64,000 bases of DNA from Psychrobacillus sp042885655 (GTDB taxonomy: Bacteria; Bacillota; Bacilli; Bacillales_A; Planococcaceae): positions 186,001 to 250,000 of the forward strand of contig NZ_JBHVRO010000001.1 of the NCBI RefSeq assembly GCF_042885655.1, in the 5' to 3' direction. Position numbers and translations under genes: made by a program. A model generated the notes under the pieces. The model was not told where the DNA came from. It searched no databases and worked only from the letters and a program-made list of their open reading frames with translations. Positions 27,636 through 37,229 of this stretch are shown here, one piece after another. Each line of letters starts with the position of its first letter. Position 1 is the first letter of the stretch.

Positions 27636-28565
27636 ATGATTGAGATTAAAGGATTAACAAAAAAATATGGCTCCTTTTATGCTTTAAATGATTTGAATCT
27701 CACTTTAAATGAAGGAACTGTATTCGGTTTTGTTGGAGCAAATGGAGCAGGTAAGTCTACAACATTCTCGATTTTAGCTACACTTTTACAACCAACTGCT
27801 GGAGATGCTTTTGTTAATGGGAAAAGTGTGAAAACAGAAGCGCATGAAGTGCGCAAGCAAATTGGATATATGCCAGACTTTTTCGGTGTATATGATCAAT
27901 TAAAAGCAAATGAATATCTTGACTTTTATGGAGCAAGTTATGGTATTTCAGAATCTGAAAGAGAAAAATTAATACCTCAATTATTAGAGCTTGTTAACTT
28001 AACACATAAGCGCTATGAATACGTGGACCTTTTATCGCGTGGGATGAAGCAACGTTTATGTTTAGCTCGTGCATTAATACATGATCCTAAAGTATTAATA
28101 CTGGATGAACCTGCATCTGGACTTGATCCACGGGCACGTGTGGAAATGAGGGATATATTAAGACAATTAAAGGATATGGGGAAAACAATATTAATATCTT
28201 CCCATATATTACCTGAACTTGCAGAGATGTGCGATGAAATTGGAGTAATCGATGGAGGAAGATTAATTGCACATGGTTCCGTTGGGGAAATTCAAGCACA
28301 GCTTGCTGGTGAAAGACAAATTTCAGTAAAAATAAAAGGATTATTAGAATATGCAGTTACATTTTTTGAAGAAGATCCTTTCGCTTCCAAAGTAGAAATC
28401 CAGCAAGAAAAAAATAGTGTTATTTTCAATTATCGAGGTACAGAAGAAGATCAAATTAGCTTATTGAAGAAAGCATTGGATCATAATATAAGAATTATTT
28501 CTTTCTCTGAAACAGAAACTAATCTTGAAGATGTCTTTATGGAAATTACAAAGGGGGCTAAGTAA
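27636..28565 (+). CDS. ABC transporter ATP-binding protein (ABC-2 exporter type)
   Basis: This 309-residue ATPase has Walker A GANGAGKST (about residue 36), a signature motif reading LLSRGMKQRL (a variant of LSGGQ, usual in ABC-2 gliding/Nos-type exporters), Walker B VLILDEPASGLD (about 155) and switch H in SSHIL. An extra C-terminal domain of about 90 residues follows. It should drive the permease encoded immediately downstream (one base between genes). Confidence 0.9.
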   Translation: MIEIKGLTKKYGSFYALNDLNLTLNEGTVFGFVGANGAGKSTTFSILATLLQPTAGDAFVNGKSVKTEAHEVRKQIGYMPDFFGVYDQLKANEYLDFYGASYGISESEREKLIPQLLELVNLTHKRYEYVDLLSRGMKQRLCLARALIHDPKVLILDEPASGLDPRARVEMRDILRQLKDMGKTILISSHILPELAEMCDEIGVIDGGRLIAHGSVGEIQAQLAGERQISVKIKGLLEYAVTFFEEDPFASKVEIQQEKNSVIFNYRGTEEDQISLLKKALDHNIRIISFSETETNLEDVFMEITKGAK

Positions 28566-28566
28566 T

Positions 28567-29421
28567 ATGAAACAAGCCTTTACTAATCCAGTATTGAAAA
28601 AAGAGATTAAATTACGTTTTCGTTCGCTTAAAAGTTTTACTGGAATTCTCTTTTATTTGATAGCGATGTGTATTTTTGTTTTTGGATTTATTATGTTAAC
28701 CACTTCCTTTACAGGTACTGGCTATTTTCGACCAGATGAGAGCTTTTTTATGTTCTCCATGCTGACGTTTATTCAACTAGGGCTTATTCTGTTTATTACG
28801 CCTGGGTTAACTGCAGGAGCAATTAGTTCGGAACGTGAGAAACAAACATTAAACATATTATTAACAACTTCTCAAACTTCGTTTCAAATAATAACAGGGA
28901 AGCTCACGTCGTCAATCGCATTTCTTCTTTTATTAGTAATAGCTGGCTTACCTATCTATAGTTTAGTTTTCCTATTTGGTGGTGTCTCACCAGGACAGCT
29001 TGGAATCATTTTCTTATTTTACTTTCTAACGATGATTGCTATTGCTGGAATAGGAATTATGTTTTCCACGATTATTCGTAAAACGATTGTTGCAATGATT
29101 GCAACGTATGGAACGATGATTTTTCTAACAGCAGTTACTGGCTTTATTTTTCTAGTTATAACTAGAATGAATATGATGGCAACTGGAATGGCAACTGGAA
29201 CACCAACTGCCTCACCGGTTGGTCACTTTTTTGCAAGTATTAATCCAGTTGTTTTAATGCTTACGCTTATTTCTCAAGGATCTGATAGCTTTATTACACA
29301 ATCTACACAAATAGATTTTCCCATTTGGGCAGGATATACGATTTTTTATGCTTGCTTGACTTTAGTAACTATCTTTATTTCTGTGAAAAAACTACGCGTT
29401 AATATGAAACGTACTAAATGA
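28567..29421 (+). CDS. ABC-2 type permease
   Basis: The 284-residue membrane protein has six helices and the ABC-2 signature GAISSEREKQTLNILLTT (about residue 95). The start at ATG 28567 follows AAAGGGGG; the earlier in-frame ATG lies in the ATPase gene. With the upstream ATPase it forms an exporter of unknown substrate. Similar permease/ATPase pairs include those of gliding and copper (Nos) systems. Confidence 0.88.
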   Translation: MKQAFTNPVLKKEIKLRFRSLKSFTGILFYLIAMCIFVFGFIMLTTSFTGTGYFRPDESFFMFSMLTFIQLGLILFITPGLTAGAISSEREKQTLNILLTTSQTSFQIITGKLTSSIAFLLLLVIAGLPIYSLVFLFGGVSPGQLGIIFLFYFLTMIAIAGIGIMFSTIIRKTIVAMIATYGTMIFLTAVTGFIFLVITRMNMMATGMATGTPTASPVGHFFASINPVVLMLTLISQGSDSFITQSTQIDFPIWAGYTIFYACLTLVTIFISVKKLRVNMKRTK

Positions 29422-29434
29422 GGAGGAACTTTGG

Positions 29435-30847
29435 ATGAATAGTCCACATAAGCTTATTCGTTTTATCCAAAAAGCTAGACTTAGACTTGCTATGGAGCAT
29501 TATATTAGAATACTTCAGGCAGCATTGTTTATTGGATTTACTTTTGTTGCGGCTATTCTGCTAGTTTCTCGTTTATTTGTATTTCCTTACTATATCCGAA
29601 CAGCTGTTATTGTCGGAGCTATTTGTTTTGTAGCAGTGTTCTTTTATGCATTTTTGAAGAGGCCATCATATGAGGATGCCCTACAAAAACTGGATTCCTT
29701 TTTTCAAAACAATATATTAATTACCGCTATTTCGTTTCTTCATGAAAAATCTTTGCTTATTAAAGGGTTACTTGAAAAGGCAGACCAAGAAAGTAAAGAA
29801 GCATTTGAGAAGTTTAAGCAACGTGAAAAACATTATATACAACCTAGGTGGCTTATAGGAGCAATTCTTACTTTTACTGCTGCGCTTGTTTTATATGTAT
29901 TTCCTGCAACAACTCAATTAGAAGCAAAAGATATTGAAAAAGAACATCAAGTTGTCATTGACATGAAAAAAGATATAGAAAAGTTAGAGAAAAAGAAGTT
30001 AGCTGAATCAGTTAAAAAAGAGCTAAAAGAACTAAAAGAGAAATTAAAAGAAGTAGATACCGCCGAAGAAGCGTTACGTGAAGTAGTGAAAAAGCAAAAA
30101 GAATTGGCTTTGAAAGAACAAAAACTGGAAAAAAAGAAAGAGCTTTCAGAACAAGAGGAATCCATGGAATCTTCTTTATCTGCGGAGGAACAAAAAGAAT
30201 TAGCTTCCTTAGAGGATGTAAACAATGCTTTATCTAAGAGTTCCTCTTCTACTCAGTCTGCATTAAGTAAAATGGGTAAATCATTCCCATTTACTTCGAG
30301 TGAGGTAGCTCAGGGAAATGCGAATTCGAATAATAATAAAAGTAATTCGAGAAAATCAGAGTCTGGAAATGAAGAACAATCAGGCTCTGAAGGAAGTAAA
30401 AATAATGATAAAAATAACCAAAGCCAAGGCAAAGGCAAAGGTCAGGGTCAAGGCAAAGGTCAGGGTCAAGGCAAAGGTCAGGGTCAAGGCCAAGGCCAAG
30501 GTCAAGGCCAAGGTCAAGGTCAGGGTCAAGGCCAGGGCCAAGGCAGTGGGAATGGTAATGGTCAAGGAGCAGGTAAAGGCTCAGGTGGAAGAGACCTGCT
30601 TTCCATTCCATCCAGAATTGGAGGGAATGGTGAAACGACTATTGATGGTGGAAAACTAGGAGAAGGAGAATCTGCAAGTCAGCAACCTGGTGAGGTACCA
30701 GTGACTCGTGGTTCAGTGAAGTCCTATGAGGCAATAGTTAATGAATACTCAGAATCGTATTTAAAAAGCTCGGAGAGAATGCAACTTCCATCAGATCTAC
30801 AAAGGCTAGTTCAAAATTATTTTTCATCAATTGAGAATAAGGAATAG
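29435..30847 (+). CDS. coiled-coil membrane protein with Gly-Gln-rich repeat tail
   Basis: The 470-residue product has two N-terminal helices (about residues 27-75), a third at about 139-158, a charged coiled coil (about 167-270, rich in K/E with KELKELKEKLKEV) and a low-complexity Ser/Asn segment. A Gly-Gln-Lys repeat (about 330-375) comes next, and an ordered C-terminal segment of about 85 residues (GGRDLLSIPSRIG... then VPVTRGSVKSYEAIVNEY). The plan recalls DUF4175-type proteins of MoxR/VWA loci in other phyla. It lies between the permease and MoxR genes with 13- and 12-base gaps. Confidence 0.75.
   Translation: MNSPHKLIRFIQKARLRLAMEHYIRILQAALFIGFTFVAAILLVSRLFVFPYYIRTAVIVGAICFVAVFFYAFLKRPSYEDALQKLDSFFQNNILITAISFLHEKSLLIKGLLEKADQESKEAFEKFKQREKHYIQPRWLIGAILTFTAALVLYVFPATTQLEAKDIEKEHQVVIDMKKDIEKLEKKKLAESVKKELKELKEKLKEVDTAEEALREVVKKQKELALKEQKLEKKKELSEQEESMESSLSAEEQKELASLEDVNNALSKSSSSTQSALSKMGKSFPFTSSEVAQGNANSNNNKSNSRKSESGNEEQSGSEGSKNNDKNNQSQGKGKGQGQGKGQGQGKGQGQGQGQGQGQGQGQGQGQGQGSGNGNGQGAGKGSGGRDLLSIPSRIGGNGETTIDGGKLGEGESASQQPGEVPVTRGSVKSYEAIVNEYSESYLKSSERMQLPSDLQRLVQNYFSSIENKE
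30424..30546 (+). repeat. tandem 6/18-base coding repeat (Gly-Gln tract)
   Basis: An 18-base unit, AAAGGTCAGGGTCAAGGC, is repeated about three times, then 6-base units CAAGGC, CAAGGT or CAGGGT continue to about 30546. Each unit is in frame and encodes Gly-Gln or Gly-Lys. The codons of neighbouring units are nearly identical, so the array is recent or length-variable. Confidence 0.9.
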
Positions 30848-30859
30848 TGGAGGTAACTT

Positions 30860-31852
30860 ATGACTTTTACAACAGAAGATTATATCAATATGAGTAAACG
30901 TTTAGAAGAAGTTCGAAGCGAAATCGGTCATTTTATCGTTGGTCAAAAAGAAGCAGTGGAGTTTACTATCTACAGTGTTTTAGCAGATGGCCATGCACTT
31001 CTTGAAGGATTACCGGGTCTTGGTAAAACGATGCTTATTCGCACAGTATCAGAGGTGCTTGATTTGTCATTCTCACGAATACAGTTCACTCCTGATTTGA
31101 TGCCATCCGATATTACTGGAACTAGTATGATTGAACGATTAGAAAATGGTAAACAACAATTCACCTTTCAAAAAGGACCAATATTTAGTCAAATGGTTTT
31201 AGCGGATGAAATAAACCGTGCAACCCCCAAAACTCAAAGTGCATTATTAGAGGCAATGGGTGAAAAAACAGTGACAGTACTGGGTGAAACAAAGCAAATG
31301 GAAAGGCCATTCTTTGTACTTGCTACACAAAATCCAATTGAAATGGAAGGAACATATCCACTCCCAGAAGCTCAAATGGACCGTTTTCTCTGCAAAATTC
31401 TAGTATCGTATCCAACAAAAGAGGAACTTATGGAAATTACTAAACGTACTACAGGTGGTCAGTCCATTGTATTAAATAAAATTATGCGAGCGGAAGAAAT
31501 TGTGCATGCTCAACAAATGGTGAGAGAAGTATTAATTGCCGATGATATGTTGGAGTATGCTGTAGATATCATTTCTGCTACACATCCAGAAACCTCTGTT
31601 ATTCCCGAAATAACACAATATATCCAATATGGAAGTGGGCCTCGGGGTTTGCAAAGCTTAATTAAGCTTGCCAAAGCACGTGCTTTAATTGCTGGTCGAT
31701 ATCATGTGTCGATTGCGGATATAAAATCAGTTGCAAAACCCGTGCTAAGACATCGTCTATTACTTAATTACGAAGGAGAGGCAGAAGGGAAAACAGCTGA
31801 TAACCTGATAGATCTAATATTACAAACAATTAAACAAGGTCAAATCGTATGA
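30860..31852 (+). CDS. MoxR-family AAA+ ATPase (second copy)
   Basis: The 330-residue ATPase has Walker A GLPGLGKT (about residue 50), Walker B VLADEINRA (about 115) and ATQNPIEMEGTYPLPEAQ. It belongs to the same superfamily as the gene at 12527 but is clearly diverged. It overlaps the DUF58 gene by ATGA, so the two are coupled. It probably remodels or activates the VWA proteins encoded downstream. Confidence 0.92.
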   Translation: MTFTTEDYINMSKRLEEVRSEIGHFIVGQKEAVEFTIYSVLADGHALLEGLPGLGKTMLIRTVSEVLDLSFSRIQFTPDLMPSDITGTSMIERLENGKQQFTFQKGPIFSQMVLADEINRATPKTQSALLEAMGEKTVTVLGETKQMERPFFVLATQNPIEMEGTYPLPEAQMDRFLCKILVSYPTKEELMEITKRTTGGQSIVLNKIMRAEEIVHAQQMVREVLIADDMLEYAVDIISATHPETSVIPEITQYIQYGSGPRGLQSLIKLAKARALIAGRYHVSIADIKSVAKPVLRHRLLLNYEGEAEGKTADNLIDLILQTIKQGQIV

Positions 31853-32724
31853 GTAGTGATTCATTAGTTCCAAAAGATTGGGCTGGAAAATTGAGTCGAC
31901 TATCCATCTCCACAAAATCAAAGCTTCGAGGACAACATAAAGGATCCCATCGTTCACAACGTTTCGGAGCATCACTGGATTTTTCGGATTTTCGTGAGTA
32001 TTCTCCAGGTGATGATGTTCGCCAAATAGATTGGAATGTGTATGCTCGAACAGATAAATATTTTATTAAACGATTCTTAGATGAACAAGAAATGCGAGTA
32101 CATATTTTACTCGATTCAACGAAGTCTATGGGTGATGAATTGAAGTGGACTTTTTCAAAACAGCTTGCTCTTTCTCTTGGGATACTTGTATTGCAACGGG
32201 ATGATCGTTTATCTTTTTCAGCTGTAACAGAGGAAAGGCCATCACTTTTTAGACGTAAAGGTGCTACTTTTCGAAAGGCGTTCTCTCAAACTATTTCTGA
32301 TTTAAAAGAGCCAACTATGAACCAACCATTTTCTAACAATGCTATATCATTTATTCCGAAGGATAGTACTGTTCTATTTATTCTTTCTGATTGCCTGGAA
32401 AGCCTTGAATCTTTCGAAAAGCTTCTACAAAAATTACCTAAGTTTGCAGGAGATATTCGTATCCTACAAATTGTAACAAAGGATGAGCTACTACCCTCAT
32501 TCGCAGGCGATGTTCATTTAGAAGATGTGGAAACAACACACCAACTAAATGTATCTATGTCTCCCAAAGTAATTGAAGCATATGTGCGCGAAAGAAATTT
32601 ACACCAGCACGGTCTAGAAATATTATGTAATAAGTTTGGAGTGAGACTACTTCAAGTAAACGTTGAGGATGGTATTTCACATGTCATATTCCATCAGCTA
32701 CTACGCGCAAACTGGGTGCAATGA
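31849..32724 (+). CDS. DUF58 protein (second copy)
   Basis: The 291-residue protein is soluble, without the N-terminal helices of the copy at 13462. It has the DUF58 motif FSDFREYSPGDDVRQIDWNVYARTD, here cited in parts, at about residues 44-62, and a VWA-like MIDAS trace HILLDSTKSMGDE (about 84). It should work with MoxR immediately upstream. The gap to the next gene is 11 bases. Confidence 0.88.
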   Translation: MSSDSLVPKDWAGKLSRLSISTKSKLRGQHKGSHRSQRFGASLDFSDFREYSPGDDVRQIDWNVYARTDKYFIKRFLDEQEMRVHILLDSTKSMGDELKWTFSKQLALSLGILVLQRDDRLSFSAVTEERPSLFRRKGATFRKAFSQTISDLKEPTMNQPFSNNAISFIPKDSTVLFILSDCLESLESFEKLLQKLPKFAGDIRILQIVTKDELLPSFAGDVHLEDVETTHQLNVSMSPKVIEAYVRERNLHQHGLEILCNKFGVRLLQVNVEDGISHVIFHQLLRANWVQ

Positions 32725-32735
32725 GGTGAGATTAT

Positions 32736-34493
32736 TTGGGATTTAATCAATTAATATTTCTGTGGACTGGCATTTTTCCTATAGCTGTACTTCTTTATTA
32801 TTTCTTTCGAAAAAAATATACAAAGCAGTCAGTTTCCTCCACTCTTTTTTGGCAGGAAGTGATGAAAGAAACGAAAGCTTCCCCTTATTTGCAACATTTA
32901 CAACGTAATGCTTTATTTTATTTACAAATGCTTTCAATGATTTTACTTGTCATTGCATTATTGCAACCATTTTGGAAAACAAAAGGCCTTACTGGCGAAC
33001 AAATCGTATTCATTGTAGATACTTCAGCTACGATGAAAGTAAATACTAATAATTCCACTCTTTTCGATCAACATATAAAACAAATGTCATATCTTGTTGA
33101 GGAGTTATCTGGAAAGCCCTTAACAATTATTACTACAGGAAATCAACCGAAAGTCATTGTTCGGCAAGAGACAAATCTTAACCGAATTAAAAATGAGATT
33201 AGCAAACTAGAAGTAAGTTATGAAGATGAAAACATGTTGAAATCATTAGATCTTGCTCAATCTTTTTTTCAAAATAAAGCTACATCGGTTTATATTTTTA
33301 CGGATCATTTAGATCGTCAATCGATACCCTTACAATATGCAAATGTAAGTTGGAATGTAGAAGGATTAACAACTGAAGTATCAAATGTATCTATTAAACG
33401 ATTTGGAGCCACTAAAACAAACAGTGGTATTTCTGCATTGATTCAACTTGAGAATCAATCGAATATAGAACAAATAACAGAACTAACGATTTCGAATGAA
33501 CAGAATAAATTAGTGAAAGAAAAGGTTGAGATACCGCCAAATGATATTGTTACATTGTCCTTTAATGAATTAGTGGAATCATCCTTTTTAAACGCCACCA
33601 TTGATATAAACGATCAATATGCTTTAGATAATTCAATGACAGTATTTATGCAAAATCAATTATCGAAAGTGTTTATTGATTCTTCTATGCACTCACTAGT
33701 AAAGACTGCATTTCAATCGATGGATATAGAAGTAAGCAGTATCCCTACTGAACAAGTTGGGTTGCTACAGGAAGAAGGCATTTTCGTAACAAATCAATTT
33801 GAATCTATTGATAAATTGGATCGCCCTACCTTATTTATCGGAAGAAATGATTCTTCAGCAAAGGATGTAAATGGAAGAGTACAAACGATGGAGCATGCCA
33901 TATTTTCTTTTGCTAATTTATCCGATATTTATGTCAGTGCTGTTTACCCTCCTGTAGATGGCTTTGAAACAATTGCAACTGTGGGAGAAGAGCCATTTAT
34001 ACAAGTTTCACCACGCGGTGATATTATAATACTGTCCGATATTCAAATGACTGATTGGCCGCTAAACCCATCATTCCCTCTTTTTTTATGGAGTGTGAAA
34101 GAACAGCTTTCTGCTGGAAACTCGTATTTAGGTACTTTTTCACCGAACGAACGAAAGTCATTATCTCTTGGAAGTGTTGCGAATGAATGGGAAATATACA
34201 CGATGAACGACACCTATGAATATTCAATAGAGAATGGTGGAGCATTTATCGCACCACAAAAGCCTGGGTTATACAGGCTTATTTCGAAGGATACTGAAAA
34301 AAACTTTGCTGTTGCTTTATCTCAAAAAGAAAAAGAAATTACAAAGGGAACATCCTATAAATTAACTGGGAAACAGATAGAATCAAAAGCAAATTATAAT
34401 CAGCATTCGATTGTTCCATATTTATTAATAGTATTGTTATTATTGTTTGTAATAGAGTGGGAGGTGCAAAGACGACGTGGATTTACGAGTTGA
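32736..34493 (+). CDS. BatA-like membrane protein with divergent VWA domain
   Basis: The 585-residue protein has an N-terminal aerotolerance (BatA) segment with helices at about 5-25 and 62-80, a VWA-like domain from about 88 with VFIVDTSATMKV and a C-terminal helix (about 560-580). The MIDAS metal motif is DTSAT where DxSxS is usual. The region from about 200 to 540 is predicted extracellular with no recognised domain. It starts with TTG after GAGGTGAG. It overlaps the following gene by 17 bases. Confidence 0.8.
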   Translation: MGFNQLIFLWTGIFPIAVLLYYFFRKKYTKQSVSSTLFWQEVMKETKASPYLQHLQRNALFYLQMLSMILLVIALLQPFWKTKGLTGEQIVFIVDTSATMKVNTNNSTLFDQHIKQMSYLVEELSGKPLTIITTGNQPKVIVRQETNLNRIKNEISKLEVSYEDENMLKSLDLAQSFFQNKATSVYIFTDHLDRQSIPLQYANVSWNVEGLTTEVSNVSIKRFGATKTNSGISALIQLENQSNIEQITELTISNEQNKLVKEKVEIPPNDIVTLSFNELVESSFLNATIDINDQYALDNSMTVFMQNQLSKVFIDSSMHSLVKTAFQSMDIEVSSIPTEQVGLLQEEGIFVTNQFESIDKLDRPTLFIGRNDSSAKDVNGRVQTMEHAIFSFANLSDIYVSAVYPPVDGFETIATVGEEPFIQVSPRGDIIILSDIQMTDWPLNPSFPLFLWSVKEQLSAGNSYLGTFSPNERKSLSLGSVANEWEIYTMNDTYEYSIENGGAFIAPQKPGLYRLISKDTEKNFAVALSQKEKEITKGTSYKLTGKQIESKANYNQHSIVPYLLIVLLLLFVIEWEVQRRRGFTS

Positions 34494-37077
34494 CCAACCG
34501 CTATGGCTCCTGTTATTACTGCCAATTTTCATGTACTTTTTTTGGACATGGAAAAAAGATATTAAAGTATTTCGAAGTGAAGGAAAAGTAGTATTATTTA
34601 TTCGTCTTTTAGCTATTTTATGTTTAATCTTAGGATTAACGAATCCTTATCTTTTATTGCCAATTAAAGACGAACAAGTAATCTTCTTAGTTGATCGATC
34701 TGCTTCTGTTCAAGGCACAGATCAACAAGTGGTAGAATGGATAGAAAAAAGTTTTTCATCAAGAAAGAATTCGCATCTGGTTGGAGTATATACATTTGCA
34801 GAAGACTTTCAGACAGAGGTTGCATTAACTTCTGGGGAAGTAAATTTACCAGTTTTCACACCAATGAAAGCTCCTGGAAAGACAGATATTGCAAGAGCAT
34901 TGCAACTCTCAACAGGTATTGTAGAACCCAATAAAGCTACTAGAATCGTCCTTTTTTCGGATGGGTTAGAAACAAGCGGTTCTGTTTCAGATGAGCTAGG
35001 GAAAATAGCTGGTGGGAATGTCACTATTGATGTCGTGCAATTGGAAAGAATAGCTTCTGAGGATGTTGCAATCACTTCATTAGAAACACCACCAGTTGCG
35101 TTTGAAGGAGAGCAACAACAACTAAATGTCAAATTAGAAGCGACTACCGATACAAAAGGAGAACTACTTCTTTATCAAAATGATCAGCTGTTATCCCGTG
35201 AACAAGTTTCTTTGGAACAAGGTACAAATAGTTTTACATTCCGAAATGCCTCTACTGGGGAAGGATTATTAAAATATGAGGTGCAAGTTATAGTTCCAGG
35301 TGACGGATTAATTGAAAATAATAAATTAACGAGCGTAACGAACGTGGAAGGATCCCCAAAATTATTAATCGTTACTAATGCTGGGAATAGCTCTAATATT
35401 CCTAACGTTATTGATCAAGCCACAATTAAAACAGATGTTATTGACGCAACAGCGCTTCCATATGATTTATCGAATTATTTAGCGTATGATGCAATAATTT
35501 TTGATAATGTTCCTGGTCATGTTGTTGGAGAACAAAAAATGAAGGTACTTGAACAAGCAGTGAAAAATTTCGGTGTTGGATTTATGATGGTTGGGGGGAA
35601 CAGCAGTTTTGGTTTAGGTGGTTATTTTAAAACACCAATTGAAAAGTTACTTCCAGTGGAAATGGAAATTAAGGGAAAACATCAGTTGCCATCCCTAGGC
35701 TTAGTTATTGTTATGGACCGATCAGGTAGTATGAGTGGCTCTAAATTTGAATATGCAAAAGAAGCAGCAGCTCGTTCGGTTGAAATGTTACGTGAAGGAG
35801 ATACACTTGGATTTATAGCATTTGATGATCGACCATGGGAAATAATTGAACCAGCTCCTCTTACAAATAAAGAGGAAGCTTTGGATGCTATTTTATCGGT
35901 TGGGGTTGGTGGTGGAACTGAAATTTATCCGGGTCTTGCACTTGCCTATGAACGTTTAGCTCCATTAAAACTTCAGCGGAAGCATGTCATATTATTAACC
36001 GATGGGCAGTCATATACACGAAGTGATTATCAAACTTTAATTGAAGAAGGGGAAAAGGACAATATTACAATTTCGACTGTCGCGGTAGGACAAGATGCGG
36101 ACCGAGCACTACTAGAAAGTTTAGCAGAGATGGGAGGGGGAACCTTCTATGATGTCGCGGATGAATCAACTATTCCTGCTATCATGTCGACGGAAACAGC
36201 GATGATATCTCGCACATACATTGAAGATAATCCTTTCTATCCGATTATTTATGGTGATCCATCATGGAGTAGTTTATTTGCTGAAGGGGTTCCACAGATG
36301 AATGCTTATATTGCAACAACTCCGAAGCAAACGGCATCCATAATAGCGGAAAGTGAGAAAGAAGATCCAATTATAGCAGAATGGATGTATGGGTTAGGTA
36401 GAACAATTGCTTTTACATCTGATTCTACCGGAGAGTGGAGCGGGGATTTCGCAAGATGGAATAATTGGGGGAATTTTTGGAACACAGCTGTTTCACGGTT
36501 ATTACCAGCATATAGTGAAGTTCCTTTTCAAATTCAAAAAGCGAGTGATGGCAGCTATACAGTAACTGATCCATCCGGAAAATCTTCATTTATTGAAATA
36601 GCTGCTGTGAATGAGAAAGGTGAGGAATTACCTGTTACCTCAGAGCCTCTTGCTCCTGGAAAATCTCGAGTTACGATCGAAAGCGAACCTGGACTTGTAT
36701 TCTTCCGAGTTTCAAACGAACAAAATGCGGTGTATCAAACAGGTGTTTCGATACCTTATAGTGAAGAATATAAGTTGCAAAAGCCGAACACAAGTAAGTT
36801 AGAATTAATAACAAGTAGGACAAGTGGAAAGTTGCTTACAGATGCTTCAGAGATATTCCGCCCAATGGACATAAAAAGCGCAGAGAAGCAATCCATTCAG
36901 CAAGCACTTATTCTAGCAGCTATACTATTATTTTTTATTGATATCACAATTAGAAGATTTGGTTTTAGACAATTAGTTGCGCCTCTTTATAAAATGAAAC
37001 AGAATAAAAAATCAATAGAGACTACTATCGAAACAAGTAATGTTGAAAAGCTTGTAAAAGAAAAAAAGAAAAGATGA
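34477..37077 (+). CDS. large VWA-domain membrane protein
   Basis: The 866-residue protein has two N-terminal helices (about 8-25, 38-58), a first degenerate VWA-like region (VIFLVDRSASVQGTD, about 68), a glutamine amidotransferase-like alpha/beta segment (about 275-395) and a second VWA domain with a clean MIDAS motif VMDRSGSMSGSKF (about 412), then DGQS and further beta structure. A C-terminal helix (about 808-825) is followed by a basic tail. It starts with GTG inside the upstream gene. It ends the operon at a terminator. Together with the BatA-like protein it could bind an extracellular partner in a metal-dependent way. Confidence 0.85.
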   Translation: MDLRVDQPLWLLLLLPIFMYFFWTWKKDIKVFRSEGKVVLFIRLLAILCLILGLTNPYLLLPIKDEQVIFLVDRSASVQGTDQQVVEWIEKSFSSRKNSHLVGVYTFAEDFQTEVALTSGEVNLPVFTPMKAPGKTDIARALQLSTGIVEPNKATRIVLFSDGLETSGSVSDELGKIAGGNVTIDVVQLERIASEDVAITSLETPPVAFEGEQQQLNVKLEATTDTKGELLLYQNDQLLSREQVSLEQGTNSFTFRNASTGEGLLKYEVQVIVPGDGLIENNKLTSVTNVEGSPKLLIVTNAGNSSNIPNVIDQATIKTDVIDATALPYDLSNYLAYDAIIFDNVPGHVVGEQKMKVLEQAVKNFGVGFMMVGGNSSFGLGGYFKTPIEKLLPVEMEIKGKHQLPSLGLVIVMDRSGSMSGSKFEYAKEAAARSVEMLREGDTLGFIAFDDRPWEIIEPAPLTNKEEALDAILSVGVGGGTEIYPGLALAYERLAPLKLQRKHVILLTDGQSYTRSDYQTLIEEGEKDNITISTVAVGQDADRALLESLAEMGGGTFYDVADESTIPAIMSTETAMISRTYIEDNPFYPIIYGDPSWSSLFAEGVPQMNAYIATTPKQTASIIAESEKEDPIIAEWMYGLGRTIAFTSDSTGEWSGDFARWNNWGNFWNTAVSRLLPAYSEVPFQIQKASDGSYTVTDPSGKSSFIEIAAVNEKGEELPVTSEPLAPGKSRVTIESEPGLVFFRVSNEQNAVYQTGVSIPYSEEYKLQKPNTSKLELITSRTSGKLLTDASEIFRPMDIKSAEKQSIQQALILAAILLFFIDITIRRFGFRQLVAPLYKMKQNKKSIETTIETSNVEKLVKEKKKR

Positions 37078-37080
37078 TAA

Positions 37081-37117
37081 AAAACTGGAAGTGAAAAAAT
37101 TCACTTCCAGTTTTTTT
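37081..37117 (+). terminator. terminator of the ABC-MoxR-VWA operon
   Basis: AAAACTGGAAGTGAA pairs with TTCACTTCCAGTTTT, with a short A-rich loop and more Ts. Confidence 0.9.
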
Positions 37118-37229
37118 GAAGAACAAGAAAGTTGTAAATTAGGTATGATATGATTCTGATTCATGGTAATTTTAGTTGTACTTGGTGTTTTGGGTCATCT
37201 CATATAAAGTTAACTCTTAAAATTGAGAA

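Noticed and set aside
30318..30659. Open frames in other frames and strand over the Gly-Gln repeat
   Set aside because: They are shadows of a periodic repeat; the real frame has the ribosome site and flanking conserved domains.
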